A DNA stretch of 64,000 bases from Gnetum montanum (GCA_015680685.1 MNCI01003660.1:1160190-1224189), one strand, 5' to 3'; shown: positions 11,800 to 23,575, numbered from the stretch's first letter. Notes: a model not told the origin generated them from the letters alone. A program made the numbers and translations.

Positions 11800-12660
11800 T
11801 TGGGACCCCCTTCAAACCAAAAACAAAGCTCAATGCACATGGTTATGTTAACACATACTGTCACTTACTGGATCAAGCTGGGCCACCTTCCCAGGAAATT
11901 CTCTGATCCTGGAAGTCCTCTAATCTACCTCCAAGTCGCTGGGAATGAACCATGTAAAGCTCTTCTGGACTCAGGTTCCAGAGTCAACTTAATATCACAA
12001 AAGGTGTACAAAGCCTAGAACCTACCTCCACTAAGGAAGAGTAATATTCAACTAGATCTGGCCAACTAGTCCATCACTGTTCCTTTGGGACTGATGGAGG
12101 ACATCGTTACTACTATGAGTGGTTGGTCATATCCAGCTGATTTCCTAGTGATACAAGTAAACAATGGTAAGGGGGACTTCCCAATTATAATGGGAAGAGC
12201 ATGGTTGATCACTATAGATGCATGCCTAGGAATCCATAATCTTTCCCTGGAAATATCTAAGAAGAACCCTTTTGGAAAGATCAAGAAGAAGAAAATTCCA
12301 TGCATTGCATATAGTGACACAAGGTGCCATTGCATGCAGGAAATCATGGGTTATGCGAAGTTTAGCATTGCCTGCATGCGATTGGTGTGCACAAGAAATT
12401 AATATACAAAGGTGCCTGTATGCAACAGTCACACGACAAGAGGACACCTTGTGGTTAATGGATGATCAAGAGAGTAATTCGATAACATGCATGAAATTAA
12501 CTGAGGGAATAACTAGTGCTTATATTGGAAGCATAGACACATTGAAGCAAGTTTGTTACCAACTTCCAAACCTTAGCCTCGAAAACATCAACTAGGGGAA
12601 GTTGGAAATTCCTAAGAAATTTAAACAAGAGCCCCTTGATTTGAAACTATTGCCCACTAT
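11800..12660 (+). pseudogene. element 1 aspartic protease region
   Basis: In frame with gag. ALLDSGSRVNLIS (about 11957-11995) has the retropepsin Asp-Ser-Gly active site, and GDFPIIMGRAWL (about 12174-12209) fits the later Ile-x-Gly-Arg-x-Trp motif. The protease would cleave Gag-Pol. The segment from 12210 to 12660 is a poorly conserved linker to reverse transcriptase. The active site is intact but stops flank it. Confidence 0.75.
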
Positions 12661-13600
12661 TTGGCGTATATGACCCTTAAAAATGAAAAACTGGTAATCA
12701 TCAACGCAAAACTTGTCCCCAAACAAAAAGAAAGACTGCTAAAAGTGAAAAACAAGTGGTTAAAAGCCTTTTCCTGGTCATACCCCGAGTTAACTGGAAT
12801 AGACCCTAGGATATGCCAGCATAGGATTTACATGGACCCCTCCATGAAACCTCAAAAACAACCACAAAGGTGATTGAACCCAAAATTGGAACAAATAGTA
12901 AAAGAAGAGATAGAACAGCTTCTTAAGGCTGGGTTCATATATCCCATTGCTGATAGTGAATGGGTTAGCCCTCTGGTGATCGTACCTAAGAAGGAAGGAA
13001 AATGGAGGTTGTGTATAGATTTTAGGCTGCTAAACATGGCAACATTCAAGGATCATTTGCTATTGCCATTCGTTAACCAAGTCTTGGACACTATAGTAGT
13101 GCATTGCTATTATAGTTTTCTCGATGGGTATAGTGGATATAATCAAATATGGATAGCACCAGAAGATCAAGCCAAAACAACGTTCACCAGTCCTTAGGAA
13201 ATGTTTGCATATAAACAAATGCCATTTGGCTTGTGCAATGCTCCTACCACATTTCAATGTTTAGTTCTGAGCATATTCCAATAGTAGATTGCAAACAGAG
13301 TAGAAGTCTTCATGGATGACTTCTCCACTTATGGGACAAGCTTTGATCAAGCCCTGGACCGATTAGAGCAAGTACTAAAACGATGTGTAGAAACCAACTT
13401 AAGGCTCAACTAGCAGAAAAACCATTTGATGGTCCAAGAGGGTGTAGTACTTGGGCATAAAATTTCACATTTAGGAATAGAGGTAGACCTAGAGAAATTT
13501 AGGGTTATCCAAGAAATCACCCGATAACCAGAAACTGTAAAAGACATTCAGTCATTCCTTGGACACACTGGCTATTATCGGAGATTCATTGAGAACTTCT
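12661..13600 (+). pseudogene. element 1 reverse transcriptase
   Basis: Same frame as gag and protease. Motifs in order: PIADSEWVSPLVIVPKK, WRLCIDFRLLN, YSGYNQIWIAPEDQAKTTFT, MPFGLCNAPTTFQ and the catalytic FMDDF (13309-13323). These are followed by VLKRCVETNLRLN, GVVLGHKIS and SFLGHTGYYRRFIENFSKI. Stops at 12871 (TGA), 13195 (TAG), 13282 and 13285 (TAG) and 13411 (TAG) mostly replace residues that are Arg, Gln or Trp in related elements. The catalytic aspartates are intact. Confidence 0.85.
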
Positions 13601-14253
13601 CCAAGATTTCCAAACCATTGGTAGAACTAACGAAGAAGGATGCACCATTTGAATGGACTAGGGAATGTGAACGAGCATTCCAAACTCTAAAACAAAGGCT
13701 TGTAGAAACTCCCATTCTACAAGCCCCTGACTGGTCCATACCGTTCCATATAATGACTGACACATTCAATTATGCCTTAGGAGCCATACTAACATAGTTC
13801 AATGAAAAAAAATGCCCTTATTACATCCACTATGCAAGTAAGAGTATCGATGGTGCACAACTTAACTATACAACTACAAAAAAAGAATTAATGGTTGTAG
13901 TGTTTGCACTGGACAAGTTTAGGAACTATGTGTTAGGCTACAAAGTGTACATTCATACGAAGCATAGTGCAATTAGGTTCCTCATGAATAAGCCAACGGT
14001 TAGCCCTTGTATCATACGTTGGCTAGTAATCCTACAAGAGTTCGATCTAACGATGATAGATCAAAAAGGCACCGAGAACGTAGTTGTAGATCATTTATCT
14101 CGGTTGCACTGGAATAGCAAAGAGGATGAATACGCCATATCTGATCATTTTCTTGATGAGGCCCTCTTTGTCGATGTAGTAAATAACCAACCCATGGGAA
14201 CGAATTGGTACAGTAGCATTCTCACCTATCTCCTTTCCCAACAAATACCATAG
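13600..14253 (+). pseudogene. element 1 RNase H
   Basis: Continues the reverse transcriptase frame: FHIMTDTFNYALGAIL (catalytic Asp), then YYIHYASKSIDGAQLNYTTT, FRNYVLGYKVYIHTKHSAIR, VILQEFDLTMIDQKGTENVV and DHLSRL. This is the ordinary Gypsy RNase H; no second Tat-type RNase H follows, which supports Athila rather than Tat. One internal stop (TAG at about 13797) stands where a Gln is expected. Confidence 0.8.
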
Positions 14254-15420
14254 GGGTTAGAATTTAGGAAGAAAGAATAGTTTCTTCATAGAACCAAGTA
14301 CTTCATGGAGATCAAAGGACAACTTTACAAAGTTTGTCCTGATGGCTTGGTTTAATGGTGTGTTCCTAATATGGACCAACTAAGAGTTCTCCGGGATGCT
14401 CATGAGGGCCCTTGTGGGGGTCACCATGCAAGAAGACGAATAGCTATTAAGGTCCTACTTGTAGGATATTACTGGCCAACACTATTTCAGGACACCCATC
14501 ATTTTGTCCAATCCTGTGAGCATTGTCAACATGATGGAGGAACGACTGCTAGAATGGAGGATCCACAACAATGGATTCAACCTTTGGAACCCTTCAACAT
14601 TTGGGGAATAGACTTTATGAGGCCCATTACACCAATGTCCAATGAAGAAGCTTATATCATTGTTGTTGTTGACTATCTAACAAAATGGGCTGAAGCAGCT
14701 ATTGTAATAGACTGCACATCATCTAAAACTGCACGATTTGTACAACAACAATCTCAGATAATGGAATGCACTTATCTCAGATAATGGAACACACTTTACG
14801 GGTGCAACCTTTCGAAAATTGATGCAATGCTCAAGGGTTGAACATAAATTAACTACACCTTATCACCTCCAAGCTAATGGCCAAGCCGAGGTCACTAATC
14901 GGGAGATTACTAGAATATTAACAAGGACAATTAGCAAATATAGGCGAGATTGGAGCACTAAAATAAACGATGCTCTCTGGGCATACCGCTCCACTTGGAA
15001 ACTCCCTACAGGCTACTCTTCCTATGAGTTAGTGTACAAAAAACTCCCAAAGCTTCCAATTCAAACTGAGCTCTGTACACTATCCATGGCATGTGACCTC
15101 CACATTGACCTTGATCTAGCACAAAAACAAAGATTGGCAACTCTAAACATGCTAGAAGAAAACCAATTGGTTGCCCTGTCATCAAATGAGTTGCACAAGG
15201 CACATAACAAACAACATCATGACTTAAAAATTTGAAAGGTTAAGTACCAACCAGAAGATAAGGTCTTTTACTAGAACCCCACACATGTGCCCCAACACAC
15301 GAAATTTCAAACATTGTGGGAAGGACCTTACATCATCCACACAACCTTTCCCTCAGGAGCCATGACCATATACAAACCCAAAAGCTCCGACAAGAGATTA
15401 TTTGTCAACATATAAAAAAC
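14254..15420 (+). pseudogene. element 1 integrase
   Basis: Zinc domain HARRRIAIKVLLVGYYWP then CEHCQH (about 14425-14530). The core starts WGIDFMRPI (about 14602). The second catalytic Asp is in ISDNGTHFTG (about 14774-14803), followed by HLQANGQAEVTNREI. A 23-bp tandem duplication at 14752-14797 disrupts the frame before this Asp, and the rest (14819-15235) is read in frame 2. The C-terminal part carries KFQTLWEGPYIIHTTFPSG (about 15300-15355). The zinc ligands are intact but the protein is broken. Confidence 0.8.
14752..14797 (+). repeat. 23-bp tandem duplication in integrase core
   Basis: 14752-14774 and 14775-14797 share TCTCAGATAATGGAA...ACTT. Twenty-three is not a multiple of three, so it shifts the frame at the second catalytic aspartate. 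Confidence 0.9.
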
Positions 15421-17411
15421 CAAACCCTTCCATGAACTTAGAACAGCTGGTGCACATAATACCTCTGAGAGCGGACAACCTCACTCATTATTTCAAATCT
15501 CTCTCTTCCAATTCAATCATGGGGGAGATGGCCACCCATGCTAATCATTTGAGGCCCTCAGTTTCTTTTTAAATTTTTATTTTACACATTTTTGTTTTAC
15601 AAATTTCTTTAACTTTTCTTATTTTTGTTTTACAACATTGTTTATACTTTTTCATTTCTTTGTGTGTTTGATTATTTTGTTTGATTCCTCACCTAATAAG
15701 TGTTGTGATGGTGGTATGAACTGTATTCCATTGATTTCTAATGTTTGGTTTTTACCTTTAAGTTATGATGTTGATACTAAGGTATGGTTCTTTTAATATA
15801 GCAAGCAATGAGTCCACTTCATCCATACATCCATAAATTTCTATGGTCTCTCTTGGCTTGGAACTGTACAGTCTCCTTTCTCAATAATAAGAACTATCAA
15901 CGAATTGATGACTGAGCATTTCTCAAACTAAGGAAGGAATCAAGGATTGAAAAGGGTGTGACTTCAAAGGGATTTGATGCACTTGTGCTGGCCATTCTCT
16001 TACGTGCTTGAATGTTTTTTTCTTGAGTTTTCTTACCATTTCGACGTTGCCGCATCATCGGGAAGCTAAGCAAATAAAAATAATAAGTCTTTGCATGGTG
16101 TGGTTCTCACGCAAACACAAAAAAAAAGGGAAAGTGAGAATTCAAAGGACACCCCTTAGAAAAAATAATCATTTGGGCTACAAGCACTGGTTATGGAACT
16201 AAAATAAACATGTTCCCTCTAACTAAGGCCCTTCTCGCTTCCTACTTTCTCCTCTTTCATTTCGTCGGAATGGTGGTGGCTCTATGGTGAAGGCATCTTT
16301 GTTACTTCAAGTGGATGGATGGGCCAAATGTATTAATGCGAAGTCACTGAATGTGATTTTTTTGAGGCCAGATTTGGAATGGGATCTACTAAGTCACATT
16401 AACCATTAATACACAAGGGGCTGTACACCACCTTATTCTTGAGATTCCATTTCATTCTATTTTTTCATCCTTCTTTCCCCATTTATCACCTCATTGCTGG
16501 TTGTATCAGTAGTCTATATTTTGGTTGATGCATTGTTTTCTTTTCAATAAACTCTTGCAGTTAAGACTTTAACTCTTACTTCCAAATGACATTTCTAGAG
16601 CCTACGGACTCTTTGAATGTGGGATTGTCAAGGCATTAAGGGTATGAGCCTGCTTTGGGGAGGACCCACTAGCATTCCTATTTGGTGCATCTGTTAATTT
16701 CTTTCCCTTAAACATTTATGCAATCACCAATTATTTTGTTCATTTCCATCTTTGACATCCATTTTATCGGCGTTGTTGTTGTCTCTTTTTCTTCATCTTT
16801 CTTATTCCTTCTCTTTTTCCATTCTATCGCTACCAGAGGTTTGCTCTCATTCATGGGGGTCCTTGGTCCAATTTTTTTGATTTTTCTCTTAACCCCTACA
16901 CCTTAGGTAGTCACCAGTATTATATCTCTAGATCTGTATCAACCATACCACAACTCAGCCATTGGACCTTACACCGAAGCAAAGTATCAATTGCATTATG
17001 ATTCATTTACCCTTGCTAATATAAGATTGTGTTGTGTGTGCAGATGGCAATCATACACCAATGGATTGGACCTGGAGGAAACACTTGGAATGGACTGGTG
17101 CTGAAACGATTATGCAAGGAATGAGATTGATGGCACGCTTATGGATGAACAATGAAAGGCACAATCTTGGTGTTGGTAGCAGCAGACTTCTTCTTTTCTC
17201 TCTCTCTTCTCTCTTCTATCCCAGCTGCCAAATAAGGCTAGATGTCAAATGTGTATAGTGTTTACTCTTGTTGTTGTGAACACTAAATTTTGTCATGTTT
17301 TGTAAAGATGATCCGTTCACATGTCACCCCATCTACCATTAGTGTCATTCGAGTCAATAATCCCATACCTTCCCAATATTTTGTAAGGAACTCGAGGACG
17401 AGTTTTCATTC
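15420..17411 (+). other. 3' noncoding region of element 1 (no third ORF)
   Basis: About 2 kb between integrase and the polypurine tract. Its start and end match the corresponding region of element 2 (49350-51000 and 54580-54709). The ~2.8-kb third ORF found in element 2 is absent. Short open frames at 16008, 16718 and 17034 look like chance. Confidence 0.6.
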
Positions 17412-17424
17412 AGTCATGGGGGTA
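17412..17424 (+). promoter_or_regulatory. polypurine tract region of element 1
   Basis: AGTCATGGGGGTA directly precedes the 3' LTR. Element 2 has AGTCGTGGGATA in the same place. Confidence 0.6.
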
Positions 17425-18220
17425 TGATGGGACATGATATCGCATGGGCTGCAATATTGCGTCGGCCCCTACAATACGTGATATCACAGCCCGTCGCCTT
17501 GTCTATAAATAAGAGGCCGGTTTCCCTTGTTTCCTCATCTAGATCTAGACCCTTAGCTAAACTCTGGTAGTTTTACCATTCCAGAGATAGAATAATTTCC
17601 ATGTGCCCGCAGTAGGAGTCTCAAAGTGAACGAATCTTTATTCGAGCAAATTGTACCTGAGCACACATTTGTGTATGGAAATAAAGAAGAACTTTCTGAT
17701 AAACCTTGTAGCATGTGGACTAAGCTAAATAGGAATTAATTAATGTTAAATGCTTAATTTCTTTCTTAGATAATTAATCTCTCTTAGCCCTCAACTCTCC
17801 TAGTTAAGTGCATTCAATACGACTACTCCGAGCACGTGTGCTATGCTTGGCAACCTAGCAACGAATAGCGTTTGGTAATCCCAGTAGCATTGCACTGGTT
17901 CAGGGTGTGTACAACAAGTGGGAACAGATACTAATGCTAGGACGATTAAAGCTTAGTTAGTGAAAGTTAGTTACTTGGTCTCTTCACCCTTTCCTCTCTT
18001 TGCATAGGTGATAAAAAGATAAAAGTTATAAAAATCATATACTTCAGACTTACTTAACCATACAATTGTGACAATACAAGTAAGTCTGGGAAGACAACGA
18101 TTGATTAACCTTAAGTGTTCCATAAGGCACATAAGCACTTAGTCCTTGGAGTTCAACCAGATCGCGTGTGTAATGCTCGTATTCATATGGTTGAGTGTAG
18201 GGGTACCTTGCCACTCATCA
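17425..18220 (+). repeat. 3' LTR of element 1
   Basis: 796 bp, from TGATGGGACATG to CCACTCATCA, with a TATAAATAA box at about 17504. It is about 6-7 percent divergent from the 5' LTR where both are known. Confidence 0.9.
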
Positions 18221-18225
18221 ACTAC
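18221..18225. repeat. target site duplication, right copy (ACTAC)
   Basis: Identical to 8557-8561. Confidence 0.9.
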
Positions 18226-18420
18226 ATTAAAAACTTCAGGACCTCTTGTCATGGTTCTAATATGAAAGAGACATTTTTGGTCCACTAGAAACATTGTCCA
18301 GATTTTGATGATAATTGGGAGCGTTGGAGCATTTGAGGTCCCAGGAACACTTGATCATAGACTTCTATTGGAAGCAAGAGATTGATCTCACACCATCGCT
18401 AATTTAGTAATGGATTGGAA
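18221..18420 (+). pseudogene. chromodomain remnant of interrupted chromovirus
   Basis: After element 1 the chromovirus reading resumes. A frame at about 18268-18330 gives FLVH-stop-KHCPDFDDNWERW, close to the chromodomain core (hydrophobic-x-Val-x-Trp-Lys-Gly ... Trp-Glu). Element 1 therefore landed within or just before the chromodomain. Decayed by stops. Confidence 0.5.
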
Positions 18421-19323
18421 ATCACTTGTATAGTGTACCTACAAAAAAATTCCAAAGAATAAGAACTGGCTTGACCAAAAGAGACATGAAATGTTGTTAA
18501 CATTGAGGGTTCAGTAGATGGAATCCTATGAAAATCCATCTCAAGTTGGGAGATGCCTAGAGTCTTTCAAAGTACTCTAGAGATGATGGGGTTTAAGCCT
18601 CACATAGGTATGGAACTATGTTGATCTTGAGACCCCTCATATTTATTATAAAGGCTAGTTTTTATGTACATTGCTTAGGTTATAATGGTAACATTAATAA
18701 GTTATTTGTTAGTATGCATTTTAGGCTTTGTGAATATTAAAGTGTATTCCTCTTGAGTTCTATCCTGATTTTGAACCTATTCAAGGGAAAAATGGGGTGT
18801 CAAATAACATGACAAGGACAACATTATTATAATAGGTCTAAATTTTGTTGTGCTATCAAGAATGAGTTCCATAGATTCTTTGAAGAATCATCCACATTTT
18901 TCTTTGTAATGATACAAGAAAAATTTAGTAACAAAAACTTCAATTTAGGCTTACAAAAGATAGATGTTTTGTTGAGTTAGAAGAAAAATAAATCATCTAT
19001 GTCTTTTGTTTTCTTCATAGACATGTATTTTTCTATTATAAAACATAATACTATGTTGTTCTTTTTATAAAAAATATTTTTTCTCTTCTTCATTCATTAA
19101 TTACATTGTTAATTTTTACCTTTTCCTTTATTGTATTATTCAATGTCTTCATATGCAACTTTGAACCCTTGATGCATTATGTTTAAACAATATTATGTAA
19201 TATGGTTTCTACAACTATTTGAAAGGTTCTTTTACTATTACTAAGATTAAAAAAAAATAGTAAAAATTCAAATTTAAATTCATAACTTCCTACAATTAAA
19301 CGTCATTCGAAACCACTTTCCTA
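18420..19323. other. no gene recognised
   Basis: AT-rich sequence downstream of the chromovirus remnant. It may include that element's 3' LTR, but no duplicate copy is present to show it. Confidence 0.4.
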
Positions 19324-19847
19324 GATACATATTATATATATATGTATAATTTGGTTAACAAGATTAACATTCAAACACAACCATTGGGCAAAGAACAAGA
19401 CTACTATATTCAAATATGACCATTAGGTGGAGAACAAGACTAATGTTTGAATCATATAGAACTCATGAATGAGGAACAAGGAAATCTTACTTTTAAAGTA
19501 ACTTCAACCTGTTATTACTTCCTTTACACTATCTTGATTTCCTAGTGTTCTCTTGACCAAATTGTTCTTTGTATTCAATATCACATCCTCATGAACAAAT
19601 TCAACAAAGGGAATGCTAGGAAATGGAGATAGGGTAGAAGAAGATATAGTAGGTTGAAGTTACTTTGAAAGTAAGATTCCCTTGTTCATTATTCATAAGT
19701 TCTATATGATTCAAACATTAGTCTTGTTTCTTACCTAACGATCATGTTTGAATGTAGTAGTCCAATAATCATGTTTAAATGCAAATCCTGGTCATGTTTG
19801 AATGTAGATCCTTTTGACAAACTATAGATATAGATATAATATGTATC
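19324..19847. repeat. foldback (long inverted repeat) element
   Basis: The left arm (19324 to about 19549) and right arm (about 19611-19847) are reverse complements with scattered mismatches. Shared blocks include GATACATATTATAT, GTTTGAATCATATAGAACT and AAAGTAACTTCAACCT. The arms are about 225 bp and the loop about 60 bp. No transposase is present. It could be a MITE or foldback transposon; a transcript would form a long hairpin. Confidence 0.8.
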
Positions 19848-19879
19848 TAAACTAATTCATACTTCTTTTAACATTTGTT

Positions 19880-21050
19880 GTGCCATGTAACTTTGGGGAA
19901 ACATTAATGCATCATGAGTAGCCTCCCTCCCAACTACCTATCTAGAGTAGCCTCTATCCTATGGACAAAAATAAGCTAATAACTAGGAGGGAGTGTTGGG
20001 AAAGATGCAAAAGAAGTTGGCCTCTTGGAGAGGTAAGCTAACTCTAGCTAAATCTATTCTCTCAAGCATTCCCATTTATAATGCATTAATTTTCAATTTT
20101 CCTAGCCCAATTTGTCTCACAAGCCAATAAGATTGTAAGGAATTTCATTTGGTCCAATGGGAAGGAGTATCACCGATTTCATTTAATTTCTTGAGATAAG
20201 ATGGCTATCCCAATTTATGCAAGTGGTTGTGGGCTTTGGGATTTCAAGAGGTAAGCAAGCATTCTGGTTGCTAAGCTTCCTTGAGAGGTTTGGTCCCAAG
20301 AAAGCAAACCTTGGATCAATTGTTTTCAAATGTGTTGTCCTAATCCAAGGACTTGCCTAGTCAAAGCCTTGGAGATATGGAAAACCATTAGAAGAGGATG
20401 GACTTTCCTTCAGTCACTTGGACATTGGAAATTTAAAGAAGTAGATATTCTAGTGGGAGGTCTTCTGATAGGACAAACTTATCAAAAAAATGATTGGGTA
20501 AGTGTTTTCTAATGCAATCACCCTATTGCGCTAAGGTCCAAGGGCACATGTAAAAGTTTGGTTTTATAGGGGATAGTGGAGAATTTCATCATTCTATTAT
20601 GATAATAATAGATATGGCCAATTTACCAAAATTCTTAACATCCTTAAAAGAAATAGTTCCCCTAATTCAACCAATGAAGATACCTTGCAGTTTGCTTTGA
20701 CAAATCATAGAAAGTGGATCTCATGTGTTTATAAGCAATACTTTGTCAAAGTAAATGGATGGGACCTTATTTGGAGGTTGCATTATCGACCAAAGATGAG
20801 GTTTTTTACTTGGATGTTAGCTTATCATGCAATGCTCACTTAGGAAAAACTCTAGTAATGGGGCTTTTCTATGGCCTCCTAATGTATCATTTACTATAAG
20901 AAGATTAAAACTATGATATATATTTTTAAGGAATGTTTGTTTACAAATATTATAAGTTGATTCGTGCGCATGTGAATTGGGATTCTGTGGGATTAGTGTT
21001 GGGTAATGATTATAGAAGGACCCATCATTCAAAGTTACTTGCATGAGATT
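19880..21050 (+). pseudogene. 3' part of a LINE (non-LTR retrotransposon) ORF2
   Basis: Decayed plus-strand frames read WEKMQKKLASWRGKLTLAKS then ILSSIPIY (about 19998-20080). This is the stretch after the reverse transcriptase domain in plant L1-type LINEs. Next come IWSNGKEYHRFHLISW (about 20150-20190) and, at about 20700-20830, NHRKWIS ... RPKMRFFTWMLAYHAML, matching the zf-RVT segment. The 60-codon frame at 20330-20512 belongs to the part in between. The 5' part, including the polymerase active site, is missing, as is common for 5'-truncated LINEs. Confidence 0.7.
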
Positions 21051-21354
21051 TCATTATGGGTGGAGGTTGCCTAGGAGATTTTGCTCAAGAAGAACACTCG
21101 AACTTTTTGTTTGAGGTGCATAAACTCTCCCTATGAATGCATCTCAAAAGCATTTGCCAACTTTTGCTTGAGGGAAAATATCCATGAATGCACGATGACA
21201 ATGTTTAACACTCGTGACTCCTTAAAAGATGAGCTAACATGGCACCTCTAAATTGTGTTCTTTTCTTTTTCTAAATATGCATACCCTCTATTTTAAATAA
21301 ACTTTATGATGTTGCACATGACTATTTTTTGATTTTTGGTTGTGATGCTCTCTA

Positions 21355-21530
21355 GAAATGCATGAGGCCTTTTTATTGATCTCGGTGTTTATCCATTTTA
21401 TTGAAGGATCTTCTACCCTCCATGATGAAATTGTTGTTGTAATTGCTGATTTGAAATGCATGGGGCTTTTTGATTGATCTTGGTGTTTATCCATTCTATT
21501 GAAGGATCTTCTACCCTCCATGATGATATT
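21355..21530. repeat. two-copy direct repeat, ~78 bp each
   Basis: 21355-21432 and 21452-21530 share GAAATGCATG, GTGTTTATCCATT and GAAGGATCTTCTACCCTCC, with few differences, 97 bases apart. Confidence 0.85.
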
Positions 21531-21539
21531 GCGCTGCAA

Positions 21540-22160
21540 GGACTGACCATCGTGGTTGGCCTGGCAGTGATGCTAGGCCTGTAACCCTGGCCGTCGTCGC
21601 CTAATGCCACCTGCCACCTGCCACGCCCCTTCAGCGCCATACCCATGCCCAGAACTTGAAGCTACGGCGCCCATCCTTCCACCACCAATACCGACCTTTT
21701 CTCCTCCAACGCTGGACCGTTGAGACAGAAACCCTCAACTCGAGCCCCACCTCCGAGTTGCAAGAAACCCTCGTCTACTGCAGTAAAACCCTCCACTGAC
21801 TGCCGCACCTTCTTTCCTACACTCGTCCTCTCCTGCCTCTCCTTCCCGTGCAGTTTGGCAAACAGCGTCATTATCTGCCCCCTCACCGCGTAACCCTACC
21901 TCTTCCCCCAAGTGTTTGCCTCCCACGCACGCTCCAGCCACTATTGCTGCAGCACACCTCTCTCCTGCGCCGCGTTGCTGCAACTCCTACCCGTTTCGCT
22001 ATTCTGCGCTGCTCTTTGTGCCTATGCTCCACCTTCCACTGCACGCTACCATTCTGCACCGCAATCACCCGTCCTTGTGCAGCTCCACCTCCAAATGTAC
22101 GACTTTCTCCTGCTGATCCAGAATCCTCTGTCCTTTCCGTGCCACACAGCTAAGCTGTAG
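21540..22160. other. GC-rich block, no gene assigned
   Basis: A sharp change to pyrimidine- and GC-rich sequence between AT-rich flanks. Several overlapping open frames exist on both strands (for example 21848-22153 plus, 21735-21983 minus), but none has a recognisable motif, and their overlap suggests composition rather than coding. It could be a leader, part of an unknown transposon or a CpG-rich regulatory block. Confidence 0.4.
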
Positions 22161-23300
22161 AAATTTCTTTTTTGAGTTAAAATAATAATAATAATATATA
22201 TAGATGTAGATAAATAAATAAAGATATGTTTTCATTTTTTATTAATTATGTTTTATGTTTGATTTACATGTTGGATATATGGAGAAAATCCCGAAAGTCC
22301 CACCATATATATGGAGGAAATTAAGGAAATCCAGAAAGTCTAAATCACTGAAATTAAGGATGTCCAAATCATTGGACATACAAAGGAAATAAAAGGAAGT
22401 TCAAATCACTAAAAACATTTGGAAAATGTGTCCACATGGGAGGACACGTGGCCCCTTCCTCTTCTTAAAACGAAGGGATAAAGAAGAGGAAAGAGGAAAT
22501 CAAGCACCAAGAACATCATTAAGGAGCAACCACCCATCAGCACAAGACCTTCGTTTCTTTTTTCATCCCATCTCTTCCCCAACACCCTTTCTTCTTTCTA
22601 CCCCTTTTTACACCCCATTATCTCACCGTAGCCTAAGTTGCTACCTCAAATTGGCTTGAGCAAGACCTCATTGAAGTCAATTTGTGGAGGCTTGAAAAAC
22701 TCTCCCTCAAACCACTACATCCACTACTAAGTGGCTGACCTAGGCCATCTAGTCAAAATGCAGAACCAGAAGTCTACATCTATCTCTACCTTGATGTTTA
22801 TTCATTTTGGATTTATGTAATGAAGTTTTAATCTTTGTTGCTCTAAATTAATGAATGCATATTTCATCTTTAATATTTCCACTTCACTTCTTAAGTTTAG
22901 CTAAAATTATCATGTTTGTCTTCCACCTGAGATTATTCCCCAACTAGTCATGCCCATAAGTAAGTGCCCTAAGCCAAAGCCTTGTAAAATCATGCTTCTT
23001 CTTTAAGGGCATTGTGCATTAGGGTGCCTTTTTTTCCCATCAACACCTTAAATCATCTTAAAAACATTTGTTATAGTGCAAAAGATATATTTGAAGAGTA
23101 TTGTTAAATGGTTTATAATATTTATTTACCCTAAAAGAATATAGCCAATTTGTTTTACTTAATCATTAGAGTTGCTGCTGAGTTTTACCGATTTATTGTT
23201 CAAGCTAAGATAGTTTTTCTGAGTTTTAAATCATTGATTTTGAGTAATGATATCACCATTTTCCAAATCGAAATTCAGGCTTAACCGCCACATGGCTAGG
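22160..23300. other. AT-rich stretch with G-box, no gene
   Basis: Starts with an (AAT)n/(TA)n tract at 22183-22202. At 22441-22454 GAGGACACGTGGCC holds a CACGTG G-box, followed by A-rich, then pyrimidine-rich sequence. This could be LTR- or promoter-like, but no element boundary was found. Confidence 0.35.
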
Positions 23301-23310
23301 CAGCCCCCTC

Positions 23311-23316
23311 TTTATT
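23311..23316 (-). terminator. candidate polyadenylation signal for the HOTHEAD-like gene
   Basis: AATAAA on the minus strand, 260 bases downstream of the stop codon. The position is plausible for a plant 3' UTR; not proven. Confidence 0.35.
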
Positions 23317-23575
23317 ATAGAATGAACAACACAGTTCGCCACAAAGAACAACTCGCGTTAGGTTTGTCAAAAATTGTAACTGTCATAATAGTCTGACAGC
23401 GTTGGACGAAGGAGTACCCAGCACATGCTTGAAGGATCCGTATTTAACAACCCCAATTGAAAATAAATACGCACGTTCATGCAGGAAACCGACGAAAAGG
23501 AAAATTTGAAAGAACAAATGCAAGCGTGGCCGTGGCCGAGGCCGAATTATTCGGGGATGCGAACTGACGGTGCCC

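Larger units (their letters stand above)
8562..18220 (+). mobile_element. element 1: complete Athila-like Ty3/Gypsy retrotransposon
   Basis: Order: 5' LTR, tRNA-Asp-like primer site, gag, protease, reverse transcriptase, RNase H, integrase, a ~2-kb noncoding stretch, polypurine tract, 3' LTR, with matching ACTAC duplications. The pol order and motifs such as MPFGLCNAPTTFQ and VFMDDF fit the Athila lineage. By eye the LTRs differ at about 32 of ~485 comparable bases, mostly C/T and G/A, so the insertion is old. Gag-pol stays in one frame from 9211 to about 14750, broken only by stop codons. It is not autonomous now. Confidence 0.9.

Noticed and set aside
16718-17258. Possible envelope ORF in element 1
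   Set aside because: Two short hydrophobic or polar frames without continuity; the matching part of element 2 shows that the real third ORF is deleted here.
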